A stretch of DNA of 64,000 nucleotides from Callipepla californica brunnescens (taxonomy: Eukaryota > Chordata > Aves > Galliformes > Odontophoridae). The notes below the pieces were generated by a model. It ran no database searches, was not told the DNA's origin, and worked only from the letters and a program-made list of their open reading frames with translations. Made by a program: the position numbers and the translations under genes. Each line of letters opens with the position of its first letter. Position 1 is the stretch's first letter. Shown here piece after piece: positions 12,401 to 24,298 of the stretch. The stretch spans positions 24,897,105 through 24,961,104 of the forward strand of contig JALIRH010000006.1 in assembly GCA_023055505.1 (NCBI GenBank), given 5' to 3'.

Positions 12401-15400
12401 AGAAATAAAGTACTTTGTCTTTCTCTTGTGAGAAAACTAATACTGCTATTTTTTCTTGGACATAACAATTAAATATTTAAATTCAAATATATAACTTTAA
12501 TAAAAATAAACATAATAGGTAAAAATGTAAAAAATAATGATATTTCTGAACAAAAACACAAAGCCATTATGGAAACAACAGAAATCAATTAATCTTCTGA
12601 ACAGAATACCATTTTTATTATTATTTAATGTCCTTATTCATATTCTTATATTGTATCTCAACTCTACTTTTCATTTGTGAAGAACCACCTATTTATTCTT
12701 CATTACGAATCACTTGTTTCCAAAAGACTCAGGGTCTTGAGAGTTGGAAGAGGTTATCATAGAAATCACTCAAAGACCAAATAAGACCAAAAACAACAGC
12801 AGAATGAACTGCCCACAGTGCAAAAAAAGCAGAAAAGATCTGCTAGGTCAATGAAAGAGCTGATTAGTACAAATTTCTTGAGTTTTCCATTGTTTACTCA
12901 ATAAAAGTACTTTAAAACTTACCCTTTTTAAAAAACTCTTTCTAGTCTGTCTACTTATAAGCAGTGAAAAATAAAGGAGCTATGATTTTTCCCAACTATG
13001 ATTGTTATTTAATGAGCTCGTCATTCACAGCTCTTCTTGAGTTCTTCTCTAGTTGTCAATACAAAGCAAGTTTCCTGCTCAGATAATTTTTTTCTTAACT
13101 GAATGTAAGCAATTTATCACCAGAGTTCCACAGATAGGAGTTATGACAGTTCAGATGCCAAGAAAAGGACAACAAAGTTTAAAAAATCTTCAAGCACAAC
13201 GTGGGAAGAAGTAATAAAAAACTGTGAAATCCGAAACCTCTAATATATTTGCAGTTTATACAAGCAATTGTGATAACCTCTTTTATGCCATATGGAGGCC
13301 CTGACTAACAGCCAGAGGCCTTGAATTACATGGAAATTGATTCACACACTGCACCTTTCAGCTGTAGATGATGTCAAAAGAACTATGGTATTTAATTGAA
13401 AATGGATAGAAATTCACAAAATCAAATGAGCTTCAGTAAATTCTTTTGAGGTAATAGCATGCAGCACCAGTGAAGCCCTATGCCATTATTATACGAGGCT
13501 ATCAGGTACACTGACTTTTTCGAATGAATACAGACATCAGGTGTATACAGCATTCTCCCTTTTAATCAACACACACTGCTTGATACTAAATTAGAGTATG
13601 TCATTGGTTATGTTATTGCTCTAAAATTTCTTAAATCTTGTAGATTATCTGATATACTGCATGTACCCTGTTAAATACAAGCTCACCCAAGAGGCTTAAA
13701 TTGACTGAAGCCAGGATATTCTAAACAAAGGCTCAAGCTGACTTTTTGTCCCTAACTTATATAACTTTGTTTCCCCATAGCAACTAAGATTGCATGTCCT
13801 AATGCGATTTTACTTTCTTTTATTTGTACAAATAATATTATTGCAGCAGTCAGAGTCTTCATTTAAGGAAGCAAGAAACTTAAAACTACCTTCAAATCAG
13901 GCATTTGGTGGAAAGACATAGGTATAGAGCCTCTCCTTACTATTCATTTTTTGCTAATTTTGATCCAATGAAAAGAGGTTTAGAAAAGATACATTTTTTA
14001 ATGAAAACCCCAAACTGATTAGAATACGAAATTAAGAAAGTCCAGTTAGTTTGCAATGGTATTATTTAACCACACCTCTTAAACAACTATTGCCAAAATA
14101 AACCTGAAAGCAATGAATAAACAAGACAAAATAAAAAGTCAACAGCCACAGAGAAGGAAACCCTGCAAAGACTACATAGCCTTGTATTCCAGAGGCAGTA
14201 GAAATAAATTAATTCCAATAATCTATCATGTTGAAAATTAAACTGTTGGAGATCACTGCCTTTTTACAGTCAGTTAGATTTTCTGTGTATTCACATTCAG
14301 TAATATGCTGACAGTAGAGCATTAATGGTCTCTGGGCAGATAAAATATGTTATTAGCCTCAGAAGTAGGATTCATCGATGATAAGACATAGAAGTGATCA
14401 GTCACTATTTAATAACAGGAACTAATGAAAATAAGTAAACCATATTTCATCAAACTTCATTCTACCAAGTGCCTGCACAGCCTTGGCAAATCACAATATC
14501 AGGTGTTGACTGTGTCCATCTGTCAAATGGTATTCTCTTAGCCATACTGTATGGCTGTATCGGTGAAAGAACCCTCTGTTAGTCTGCAGGCAGATAAAAA
14601 CTGTTGAGGACAAAACAAAATTTCAAGTTACAGTTCAAAGCCTTTAACGTTACTTTCAGGAACAAAATCAGTTTGATTCCATGAGCTAGATTTTAAATAA
14701 TTGGTGTGTTCAGAAGAAGCCATAACCCTGTCTGCACTGATGAGTCTTGAGTAGAAACGCTTACTCAAAAAACAGTGTTAAAGAGCAGAGGGTTCACTGC
14801 TGCTGTTCATGGCTTGAACATGAGCTAGCTGAAATCTGGAAGACGCATGTCTGGATTTCTGTGGGGTGTGCTTGTAAGTAAATTCCTTCAAGATCATGGT
14901 AGGAAGCTCACTGTGCTTAGAATTTGTACCTTCAACTTCTGCCAATGTGAGATCTCTGCACTGTATTTCACTTTGCAGTGATGTAGCCACAAAACAGTTG
15001 TTTCAAGCCAACGGGAGTCTTCAAATAATCTGAGAGATTGCTACATCCAGTTAGCGTCATATGGCCACATTCAAAGTCTTAACTCCTTTTAAAACATGGA
15101 AGACAATCAATTTTGCTAGTCTTCCCCCACTCACACACCCCAGTGTAAAGTTATATTTGGTGCTTTACAGATTTATTTAAATAAATTTATATAAACAAAA
15201 ATTTTCTTAGCGCTTTACATCCATTTGCATGTTTCTCTCACCTCTTCTTGTCCCTTATATCTCTACAAATTCAGCTAAACAAGGAAAATGGAAAAAAGAC
15301 TATCCTCAAATGGAAAATGTACCTTGTTATGAGATTTTTGCAGCTCACATTTGCCATCATCACACATACAGGCTGCCTCCCCACTGCAAGTACTGCAATC

Positions 15401-16536
15401 AAATCACATAATACTACATCTCCCCAAGTGCCTTGGGCTAGGAAGACTTCACTGGTACATTTCAATCAATGTAAATAAGCTATTTCCATTTGTTCTGTGA
15501 AGTGTCATCTCAAACCTGGTGGAATCCTTTTCAAGTTCAGTCTTAAAAGTGTGTGAAAGGCAACAATCAATTCTGTCCATTTTGGCAATTTGAAAGATAA
15601 TAATATTCTCTTACCTCTTATGCAGCAAAACTGTTTCATAAAAATTGTTTTTATAAGAAAGTAGTATCTGAAAATTCAAGGGTTTGTTGTTGTTGTTTTT
15701 TTTTTTAACTTTTAAATCTAAGTTTTTCTCATTTTAAAATTTACGTGGCATTTGAAAAGGCATTTGAAAAAGTACTAACAAACAAATAGCAAAACCCTTT
15801 AACTCCTGGAATCTGTAAAGTGCTCTTAAGTCTACAAGGAAATGAATTACCCATTGCTTAGGTATATTAAACTAAATTAAATTAAAATTAAACATATTTT
15901 AAACTAAAATGGTCATGACAACAATTAGTGTGCAAGAAAAATCAAACCTCCAGGATTTGGAAAACAGACTCATATCTCTTGATTGCATTTAACTTTTATT
16001 GTGTCCTACTACTCCACATAGCAGAGCTTCAGTGAATGCTCTCATAGACATGCACATTTTCCTGCTTGCTTGCTCTTTCACTCTGCATCTTCTATGGCAG
16101 AACCCAGTTGAATTCATCCCTTACGTTTTTTGGACATTTTAATATCTTTCCCCTGAACAACACTTTCAAATAAAGGCATCCTTCCCTGATATTTACTCAT
16201 TTTAATGCATTTCAACTAGGTCCAACAAAATAACCCTTTATATTCACTCTAGATCTGGAAAAATGGTTGAACAGACTCTTGTTGTTTTTGGCTGAAGACA
16301 TCACTAGCTGCCTAGATGCCTTTTTCCTGCTGAAGGAAAGAGTTTCCCAAATGGATCAAGGTGGAAAGTTTATCCAAGATTAAAAGCCTAAATTTGAAAA
16401 CTTAGCTTTGTGTTGTTCACAGATGAAGTTCCAGAAGACCCAAAAAAGTCAGAGTTCCTTAGGACTTTTACAAAACAACACTTTAAGTTTCCTATGAAAT
16501 CATTGTAGAGAGACCAGAAATATTTAAAAAGGATTA

Positions 16537-16542
16537 TTTATT
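16537..16542 (-). terminator. MEOX2: Candidate distal poly(A) signal of MEOX2
   Basis: Plus-strand TTTATT gives a canonical AATAAA on the MEOX2 sense strand about 1.04 kb after the stop codon. The sense sequence beyond it contains T-rich runs and a TGTTGTTTT-like GU-rich element some 60-70 bases downstream. Placement of actual cleavage is inferred. Confidence 0.5.
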
Positions 16543-16608
16543 AAACATTTTTCTTTACAAAGTACAATCAATGGTTTGCATTAAAGTTTGAGTTTTGGTG
16601 TTTGCCTG

Positions 16609-16616
16609 TATGTACA
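16609..16616 (-). promoter_or_regulatory. MEOX2: Pumilio-type element 2 (UGUACAUA) in MEOX2 3' UTR
   Basis: Plus-strand TATGTACA reads TGTACATA on the sense strand, a second exact UGUANAUA match. It lies about 70 bases before the distal poly(A) candidate and would be present only in the long 3' UTR. Confidence 0.35.
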
Positions 16617-17107
16617 TAAAAGCCTGTAACAGAAAATGTGTCTTATTTTACACATGGGACACAATACTGAGTTACTTTCATATTTTGATTCCTACCAACA
16701 TAAGCAGTTGATAACAACTTTCAGCTTACTTCTGTTTTTTAAACTGAAGATGAAGCGACATTTCCACAGAGTCAGTATTAATCAATGTACTCAGTGATGA
16801 CAAAGTAGAAGTGAATAATCCTTTCTGGGGTTTCCACTGAGCATGAAAATTTTCTGGCAGGTTACTGGACTATCCTTATGATCCTAAAAATCATTTTTTT
16901 GCAGTTATAAGATAAGAAGAATTGAGGAGCTAGGTAAGTTTAATAATACCCTATTAGCAGCAGTTGATAGTAAATGCAACATAACGTTTGTTTTGTCTGT
17001 CATACAAGGATGTGTCCTAGCAAACACTTTCTCTACTTGAACAAAAGTATCTGCATGTATTGTATGTCTTTGGCGAAACAAAACAAAAATAAAGAGACAA
17101 AAAGCCA

Positions 17108-17113
17108 TTTATT
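17108..17113 (-). terminator. MEOX2: Candidate proximal poly(A) signal of MEOX2
   Basis: A canonical AATAAA on the sense strand lies about 470 bases after the stop. It is followed within 10-45 bases by a strongly U- and GU-rich stretch (plus strand 17065-17105 is A/C-rich), the usual downstream-element pattern. Use of this site would give a short 3' UTR that keeps the seed-match site near 17295 and the first Pumilio motif, and drops the second. Whether it is used cannot be told from sequence. Confidence 0.4.
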
Positions 17114-17192
17114 GCCATGAGTGACTATTGCCATCAGCTAATATGAATGCATTGCTAAAATTAGTGAAGACAGGAAAACGCTGTAAGGTAAA

Positions 17193-17200
17193 TATATACA
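17193..17200 (-). promoter_or_regulatory. MEOX2: Pumilio-type element 1 (UGUAUAUA) in MEOX2 3' UTR
   Basis: Plus-strand TATATACA reads TGTATATA on the sense strand, an exact match to the UGUANAUA consensus bound by Pumilio proteins. It lies between the stop codon and the proximal poly(A) candidate. An 8-mer can arise by chance in AT-rich DNA. Confidence 0.35.
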
Positions 17201-17290
17201 GAGTTAAAATACATTTCTTATCCACTAGATAGTGATTTTGTGGCACTGTGGTTTTCAGAATATAACGTCTGTTGAGAGCAATGTAATTTT

Positions 17291-17298
17291 CAGTGCAA
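17291..17298 (-). promoter_or_regulatory. MEOX2: Overlapping miR-130/301 and miR-148/152 seed match in MEOX2 3' UTR
   Basis: The sense strand reads GCTTGCACTGAAAA here. UUGCACU is a 7mer-m8 match to the miR-130/301/454 seed AGUGCAA. UGCACUGA (sense, extending to plus position 17290) is an 8mer match to miR-148/152. Down-regulation of GAX/MEOX2 by miR-130a has been reported in human endothelium (recalled, not checked). Occupancy in this species is inference. Confidence 0.5.
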
Positions 17299-17580
17299 GC
17301 TAAAGCAAAAATACCTGCCCGCTGTCATAAACATGACAAACAAATCTGGAATGTTCAAAGTAAGTTCATCTTCCACTTCTCCAATCTTGAGGCACCTTTA
17401 AGACATGGCACTTACTGTAAACCATCTAAAAATCAAGAAAAGCAGACACAATAAGCCCGAATCTTCCATAACAACTTTAAAAATCACTGCCAGAGTCACT
17501 TGCATACGTAAACGATGCCTGTTTAAGGCTTGCCAGCAAAGCATCTTTCCTGAGAACGGAGCTGGGACACTCTCTGTGTA

Positions 17581-17805
17581 TCATAAGTGTGCGTGCTCAG
17601 AGCTGTGATCACTGTCGTGGCTGTCGTCATTCGCTAGTGAGTCCCCTGTGTGCTGGAGACCAGCTGCCCCAATGCCAGAGAGCTCGGAGGGGAGCAGTGT
17701 GCCTTTTTTCACATTCACCAGTTCCTTTTCCCGGGCTGCTGCCCCTTGCTGACCTCCTTTTACCCGCTTCCACTTCATCCGTCTGTTCTGGAACCAAACT
17801 TTAAC
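17581..17805 (-). CDS. MEOX2: MEOX2 exon 3, coding part (homeodomain helix 3 and C-terminus)
   Basis: This is the last coding exon of the homeobox transcription factor MEOX2, a nuclear DNA-binding protein acting in somite, limb muscle and vascular development (family knowledge). Read on the minus strand, the acceptor AG lies at 17807-17806. The frame opens with [14 protein letters not shown], the recognition helix 3 of an Antennapedia-class homeodomain with the invariant W, F, N and R. It continues through [20 protein letters not shown] and ends in [14 protein letters not shown] followed by TGA at 17583-17581. That is 74 codons plus stop. The C-terminal tail is diagnostic of MEOX2 rather than MEOX1 or a HOX protein. 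It differs from my memory of the human protein at only a few positions. The frame can be read upstream to 17940, but this is intron: the splice acceptor and the match to exon 2 fix the boundary at 17805. No frameshift or stop interrupts it, so the exon looks functional. Confidence 0.97.
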   Translation of the reverse strand, partial: VKVWFQNRRMKWKRVKGGQQGAAAREKELVNVKKGTLLPSELSGIGAAGLQHTGDSLANDDSHDSDHSSEHAHL

Positions 17806-18713
17806 CTTTGTGGAAAAAAGGAAAAACAAGGAAATAGAGATGGAGTCACTGAAGGTTGATAACCATCCTCCTAGCTGTAGTATAGTCCCATATTTTTGGT
17901 TAAAAGTGCAGCAAGGGCTCCCTGAGCAGCAAGAGATCAAGTCTGGGATGGGATGAGAGCCCTGGGGATGTGAGAATAATGATTGCAGAGGATGGAAAAT
18001 AGTTACAGCAAGAAGGCTGTGGGCCCAGCTGCAATATGCATCACTGTCATGCCCTGAATGGGAAGACCTCAGAGCCCCTTAGAAAACAGTGGGAATTCAA
18101 CACGTTCTTGAAAAATGTATGAATGTCATTCCACAGATATAGAAACAGAAACACAACCGAACCCACAAGGGACTGGACAGAAGAACCCAGCTGTTGGGTA
18201 GCCCAGTGTGATGTCCACACTGCTCCTTATAATGCTTTTTTAATTACATTTGAAACGAAGCTAATTACTTTGGAGAGGAACTTCCACTGAAAAATTTACA
18301 GTGCCTTCAGCCTGTTTGGTTCTGTCAACTGATGAGTTTTGAGTGGAGCACTGTAAAAGTCCTTCTAATTTATTGAAGTGTTTGAAAGAGCATTTCTTAC
18401 AGTCAATACTTATGGCTTCCCTGTCTATGTTACAAATGCATTTAAATGAACCTAGACGATTAATCCTTAATTTTACTCCATTTATTCACATTTTTCATGC
18501 AAATAAACACCCACAAAGTCAGACAGCAAAGCAGTTATAAATCTGAATCAAAATCAGAAAATAATCAAATATTTCAGATAAGAATGGAAAATAAATTAAT
18601 AGCATGAAAAATTAACAATGTGTCTGTACATTTGAAGTCACATTAAACCCCAAGATTTTATTCCAGCTGAAACTCATTTCCCCTCCTCCCATTCTCTGTA
18701 TAGAAATATATGG

Positions 18714-18731
18714 AAAAAAAAAAAAAAAAAA
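18714..18731. repeat. Mononucleotide A run
   Basis: About 18 consecutive A, followed by AG-rich sequence, inside MEOX2 intron 2. Confidence 0.9.
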
Positions 18732-20004
18732 GAAAAAAGTAAAGCTAAATTATTTGCACAGTTCTAACGTACCAGCTCTGCAAACCACAAGAAGTCTTTT
18801 CCAATAGCCAGAAGAAAAAAATAAAAGGGATGTGCATAGCATCTGTCAAATATATTCGACCAGATTAAAGGCTGATTTCAAATCAGCTTATAATACTGTC
18901 ACTGAAAACATTATTTGTGAATGAAGGGAAGACTGTTGGATTTGATCCATTTAGAGTTAATGTTACTAAAAAATTTGATACATGTGTGTCTATGCAACAC
19001 ATAATATGAGGGTTCCATAGAAAAATAAACAATATCCTCAACATTTCCCTTGGAAAAAAAGCAAGAAGTCTTGCAACGCCGGTGTATTCTCTGCTGTGCT
19101 TAACAGAATGTGTTTCAGAGTTTTAAAAGAAACAGCAAGGAACAGTCACAGCAGGACATATTGTACAACATGAGTAATAGAGCCACAAGAATGCTGTTTT
19201 GCTGAATCTGTCTTATACATCCAGGAAACACTGTGGTGTTTAACCTTTAATATCACTTTGAATTTTATATTAAAACTTTACTGCAACTGAACTGATAGAT
19301 GGCATCGTGATTTCTATGTATGTGTGTGGGAAGGAAGAAAGGTATAGCTATTTTTGTTTTATACTCTATGTTCCTGTTAAAGCCAATGAGAGCTGTTAAA
19401 GTTAGTCACTGGGGAAAGAACAAAATGATTCCAGGTTAGTTAGGAGCCTTAAAGTCCAGAACATCCCTTCTTTTAGTCAACTCATTAGAAGCAAAGCACC
19501 TGGTATGTACAGTGAAATGAGAGTAAAGGGGAAGGTATTTGTTGCTGGCTGATATTAGGAATTACCATACTAGGGTCACATATCAGACGTGTCCAATCAA
19601 ACAGTCTTCAAAAAGTTACATCATTAGTACACCACTTACAGCAATGTGGTGGAAGTTAAGATGTCAGTTTGTTTATTTTAGTTTATTTTTAAGACAATGA
19701 AGTTTCGCTTGCAAAAGCCCTGACTACAGTGGTGAAGGGAAGTATAGTAAATGCAACCACAGGCACAATCCAAACAGCAAAAATCAATAGGCTTTGGGTT
19801 CACCCTGGTACAGCAGAATATTTTCATCCTTCTGGAATAATGGCCCATAAAATTTTGTTTCACAAGAAGAAATAACAGCATTAGAGAGAAGTTTTAAAAA
19901 TCTAAGCAATTCTCAGAATGTTTTTATGTCCTTGAACAAAAACAAAATAATAGTATATATGAAGAGTGGCTTCAAGAAAAATAGAAGGAAAGACATAAAG
20001 CTAT

Positions 20005-20457
20005 TAGAGCACAAAGGAGGGTTATGAAGATGATGAAGGGTCTAGAGAGGAAAACGCATGAGGAGCAGCTGAGGTTGCCAAGCTGGTTCAGTCCAGAGCA
20101 GAGCAGGCTGAAGGGAGGTGGCTGCAGATTTCATGGGGAATGAAGGGGTAAGTGCTGAGCTCTGCTCTCTGGTGACTGCAGCAGGACCCGAGTGAACACC
20201 ATGGAGCTGTGTCAGAGGAGGGGCAGCTGGGGATTACTGAAGGGTTCTGTATCAGAGTGTGATGGGCAGTGGGACATGCTCCACAGGCCAGCAGTCACAG
20301 CCCAAAGTTGCCTGAGTTTAGGAAGCGTTTGGACAACACTCTCAGAAATACTGTTTTTAATTTTGTGTGTTCCCATGTGTAGCCAGGGCCTTGACTCAAT
20401 GATCCTCATGTGTCCTTTTCAACCTGGGATATTCTATGATTCTTTCAGCAGTAGTAT
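20005..20457 (+). mobile_element. CR1 LINE fragment (CR1-F-like), ORF2 tail and 3' UTR
   Basis: This is the longest CR1 piece in the window. It starts in the decayed reverse-transcriptase C-terminal region (AGGAGGGTTATGAAGATGAT; GAGCAGCTGAGGTTGCCAAG). It passes through GCTCTGCTCTCTGGTGACTG and the CACAGCCCAAAGTTGCCTGA stretch, then GGAAGCGTTTGGACAACACT, and ends with GGGATATTCTATGATTCTTT. The order matches a single 5'-truncated insertion oriented opposite to MEOX2. Any open frames in it are degenerate leftovers. The CR1-F subfamily is my best guess. Confidence 0.88.
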
Positions 20458-22732
20458 CAGAAGTAAGTGGCATCAACTTCTGGGTAAGGATTGGAAGAGA
20501 TCAGCCTGGTGAGCTCCTCTTAATTCAGATCACCTAGCTACCTGGTGATAATTTTAAAAAGAAAGAAAAGTTAAAAAAAGTCTTTGGGTTTTCTTGTTAA
20601 TGATTTCAGACAATTCACATCTGATTTAGTTAAAGAATATCAAATAAGAAATTTCACTATTTGGTATGCTACTGATTATATATATATAATAAAATTAATT
20701 TCAGTGAAATTTGTTATTAAAAATAGTGTGAGATTATTTTTTCCATCATTTGTTGTGTTAATCTACTGGGGTACTCTTATATAAGAAAATACCTTATACT
20801 TCACGTATTCTCTCTTTCTCTCTCTCTCCATATATATATGTATAAATCCTTATTTCCTCCATTTTAAAATACTGAAATCCACTTTTAACCCAATTCAAAG
20901 TACACTAATATCAGAGGGAGTGTTTCCATCGAGTTCAGTGAACTCTAGATGAGGCCTCTGATGCTCAAGTGCTAATAATATGAGACAAGTCCTTCACTTG
21001 TTATTTCCTCTGAGGATCAAATTCAGTTATAGGAATTCTGAACTTCCTTTGGAACTGAAAAGTCAGCTATGGCAGGTGTAGTAGTTACATACAGATATGT
21101 GATCTATCCATATTTTTGTAATGGAAAGGAGGTGAAGCAAGCTGTGTGAAGTGCTTCAGAGTATCATTTGTTTCAATTCATGGAAAACTGCCTTTCAGAT
21201 GCAGAGATTATTTGAAACGTATAAAACATGCATCAGGACAGAACACTATGGGAAATCATGTGGGAAGGGAGGAAAGAGAGGAGAATATGAATGAAAAATA
21301 AATAAATAAATAAATTTTAGAAAGAAAAAAAAAGGCCTTTTAAGAGGTGAATTTAAAAACCTTGTAATATTTTTTCCCAGTGAAATAACTAGTTTCTCCC
21401 ATTTACAACTTTTGCTAAAACTATTACAAACTTCACAGTATAGGAGTCCTTTTGAACTGTTTTAGTTAGCTTCAGCAGGAGCTGAATGTGCTCACCACCT
21501 CCCAGAATCAGGGTCTGATTGCCTATTATTTATTAAAATGCACTCCCTCTTCTCCACCCTCTGACTAGCACAGTGTAACTATATACAGCAAGCATATGTA
21601 TATTTGGAAAACAAAGGAAGTGGAGGGAAATGAATGATATTAAAGATGATAGTAGCATTAACAGCTGTTTCTACATCAGCACTTATAAGCCAGTCTATTG
21701 AGCACATCTGCTTACTGGCACGAAAGCACAGCCTCTTTTCCCTTAGTCAACAAGTTGTTTAGCATCTGCATCTCCACATCTGATGATTAGGCTGTTACTT
21801 AAGATTTGAGTAAATGATATCACATTGCGGGTCTCCTGATGTACAAGAGAAATGGTTCTGCTGTGACCAATTTATTTTAAGCAGTACTCTGGAGGAATCA
21901 CAGAACAAGATTCAAAACAAGGGGGCTGATATGGTTATTCTACACTACTAAAGTTATTAACATATACTCAGATAGAGAAGTCCTTAGTAAGCTTAGGAAC
22001 CACACTGTCCTGTCTTTTACACACAACTTCAGTACAACTTCACTTTGTGGACATTAACACATAATTTTGGTTCCAAACCTAAACTTCTTATTTAATAATT
22101 CTTCTTCAGCGGAGTCCCTCAGTCACATAAAAGTTAAGAATAATTAACCACGCTCTACACAATTTTAGCATTCTGCACATACAGAAAAAAGATTAACAGG
22201 TATTTTCTACAATTAATGATTATTCCTTAGTAAAGATAGTCTTTTCTGAATAATGTAAATCTAACTGAATTCAAAATGTGCAACTACAACAGTTAGGCTT
22301 CTTTTCTTCTTTCAAGTAAATAGATACTTCTCTTTCAAAAAGCTCATTTCTGAAATCTTATCAAAAATTAAGTTTCCTATTCTAGATTTTGCTGACATCA
22401 GTCTCATACAAGATTAAAACATGAGGTATTGATACCTCACAAACCTTAAGTATTAGTAATAAGAGGGATGTGGAAGTTCAGACTGCTATAAGAGGCACAT
22501 ATTTTTAAGTATGAGCCTTTGAAGTCAGTATCCCAAATTCCACTTGTTTCATTAAGCCTAAGCAATGTGTCAGGAAGAACAAATAACTAACACTTTTAAC
22601 CATTCTGTCCCAGCTCAGCTCCTGTCCTTTTTCTTTTATTGCTATTTCTTTAAGTCTATCAATTGATTTTTTTCTAATGCAGATAAAAATATGAACAGCC
22701 AAAAATTATCCCGATTTTTCAAATTTAAAAGG

Positions 22733-22768
22733 AAAAAAATATATATATACGTATATATATATTTTTTT
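22733..22768. repeat. Perfect 36-bp AT palindrome
   Basis: Seven A, an alternating AT run, the centre ACGT at 22749-22752, then the mirror AT run and seven T. Every one of the 18 bases in the left arm pairs with the right arm, with no spacer. It sits in intron 2. See findings. Confidence 0.95.
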
Positions 22769-23017
22769 ACTTTGAAAATGTTGCTGTTGTTTTTAGATAG
22801 TACATTTATCTTGCCAAGTTTTAAAGAAAGTTTAATTCCTGGACTTTACAGAAATCACTGGTGTTACACATCTGAAACTTACCTTCTTCACATACATAGA
22901 GATAGCATTTTCACAATAACTGATTCAAAACAGTTAGAAAAGCAAATAGGAATGGAAAAAACAGTCATGTTTCTTTTCCTCATCTCATCTATGAAAGAAA
23001 GTAAGGGTTAGCATTAG

Positions 23018-23112
23018 AGAATCATAGAGTGGTGTAAGCTGGAACAGTCCCTCAAAGGTCATCTAGTTCAGCCCTCCATGCCCAGGGAGACCTTCCACTA
23101 GATCAGGCTGCA
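23018..23112 (-). mobile_element. CR1 LINE 3' end fragment
   Basis: AGAATCATAGAGTGG is followed by GCTGGAACAGTCCCTCAAAG, GTCATCTAGTTCAGCCCTCC and CTTCCACTAGATCAGGCTG. This is the reverse complement of the CR1 3' end, about 95 bp long, in intron 2 and in the same orientation as MEOX2. Confidence 0.86.
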
Positions 23113-24261
23113 AGAATCAAAACTATTAACTTAAAATTATTTTTACAATTGAAATTATCAATTTAAAATATTTTCAGAAATAAATAAAGATAATATGAGA
23201 TTTTAAATACTTTGATACATGGGAAGTTTTATTCAATTGAACTTAATTTTCTTCCTTGCATGATTGAATTCATGTTTTTAATTAAAAAAATAAAATAAAA
23301 TAAAAGCTCTCAGAATTTTAAAATATATTTTAAGCTTAAAACCAATTTAAATAAATATATCTGTGTATTAAATGTCCTCTTAGTTATAATAAAATTGTAT
23401 CAAAACATATCAATTGGAGAAAATTAACTTTTCTAAATTAATGAGTGGTACCAAAACCTTCTGATTAAAACAGCTTTAGTCACCTTCTCAGTGATATAAT
23501 CTACTCAGTGTTACATTACAGAACTTTGCACCAAATATTCACGAGTACTTTGCAGCAGCTGCTGAGAAAAAGGGGATTTTGGCAGGTGCACAAAGGACAG
23601 CTGGAACTTTTGGCACCCAGGAAGGTGTAGGAGGGAGTTCTGGATTTTCATTACATGAAAGTCAGTTGAGGTTTGGTTACTGCTTAGGTGATACATTCTC
23701 CTTTTTACCTCCCACACTTAGACAGAGATGGAATAGACATTATATTTCAGAAGAGAGCAGTGATAGAAGTATTTTGTTATACTTTCAGAAGCAGTCAATT
23801 ACCTCCCTCTACTCCCTCCGCAGAAATTCTGTCTTCTCCACCAGTGCCCTTGAAAATTACTTTCACAATCAGATAATTCAAAGCCTTTCTGCGCTAGGTT
23901 TTAGAGCTAACACACTTTAAACAAAATAGGACACAATGCATTTCAGGTTGTTTCCTCCTACTGACTTGCTAAGGCATTACTTTTGACAAAATCAGTCTCT
24001 CTTCTTTATCCAAAGATAAAGACAGGCAAGCTGTGAAATTACTCCTAGAACTCCCATCTACCTCATCTACCTTACACTCCAATAACATATATTTTGGGGG
24101 ATCTACCTTTACTAAATTCCTTTGAATATATATATTAAAAAACCTACAAAAGAAACACATGATGGAAAAATAACTTGTGAGTAATGTCTCCTCAAGACAA
24201 AATTTGCCTTCTCTTTCCATAAACACCAGCTTACATGATTTACACATAGAGTACACTATCA

Positions 24262-24298
24262 AAAAAAAAAAAAAAAAAAAGAAATTAAAAAAAAAGAA
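24262..24298. repeat. A-rich run
   Basis: About 20 A, then GAAATT, then nine A. It reads as a T-run in the MEOX2 sense strand and produces a spurious Phe-rich frame. Confidence 0.9.

Larger units (their letters stand above)
728..16514. other. Intergenic DNA downstream of MEOX2; no gene seen
   Basis: This region is about 15.8 kb of AT-rich, mostly unique sequence. In mammals and birds the gene next to MEOX2 on this side is AGMO (from memory), but I recognise no AGMO exon. Simple repeats: TTTG run (1425-1447), A-rich CAA-type stretch (3656-3780), A17 (7023-7039), T/G-rich runs (8170-8220 and 9415-9480), T-run (11610-11624), GTT plus T-run (15684-15708). The segment 5660-6200 is more GC-rich than its surroundings, with a duplicated 15-mer at 6066-6095, but matches nothing I know. 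Open frames here are short and lack codon structure. Confidence 0.7.
16515..17580 (-). other. MEOX2: Probable MEOX2 3' untranslated region
   Basis: This stretch follows the MEOX2 stop codon in the direction of transcription, down to a strong AATAAA at 16542-16537. Cleavage is placed about 10-30 bases beyond that signal, so the left end is an estimate. It contains a second, proximal AATAAA at 17113-17108, an overlapping miR-148/152 and miR-130/301 seed match, and two UGUANAUA Pumilio-type motifs. It has no long mono- or dinucleotide repeat and no transposon remnant that I recognise, unlike the DNA on either side. Transcript data would be needed to confirm the end. Confidence 0.6.

Noticed and set aside
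17589..17859. Plus-strand frames of about 70 residues opposite MEOX2 exon 3
   Set aside because: They are antisense shadows of the conserved exon; the minus frame is clearly the coding one.
17806..17940. Upstream extension of the MEOX2 exon 3 frame to a Met at 17940
   Set aside because: The splice acceptor at 17807-17806 and the seamless join to exon 2 show this is intron. The peptide has no homeodomain similarity.
23579..23920. 113-residue plus-strand frame in intron 2
   Set aside because: It is opposite to the host gene, with no domain or splice context.
24262..24298. A-rich run as the tail of a processed pseudogene
   Set aside because: No gene-like body lies on the expected side, and no target duplication was seen.
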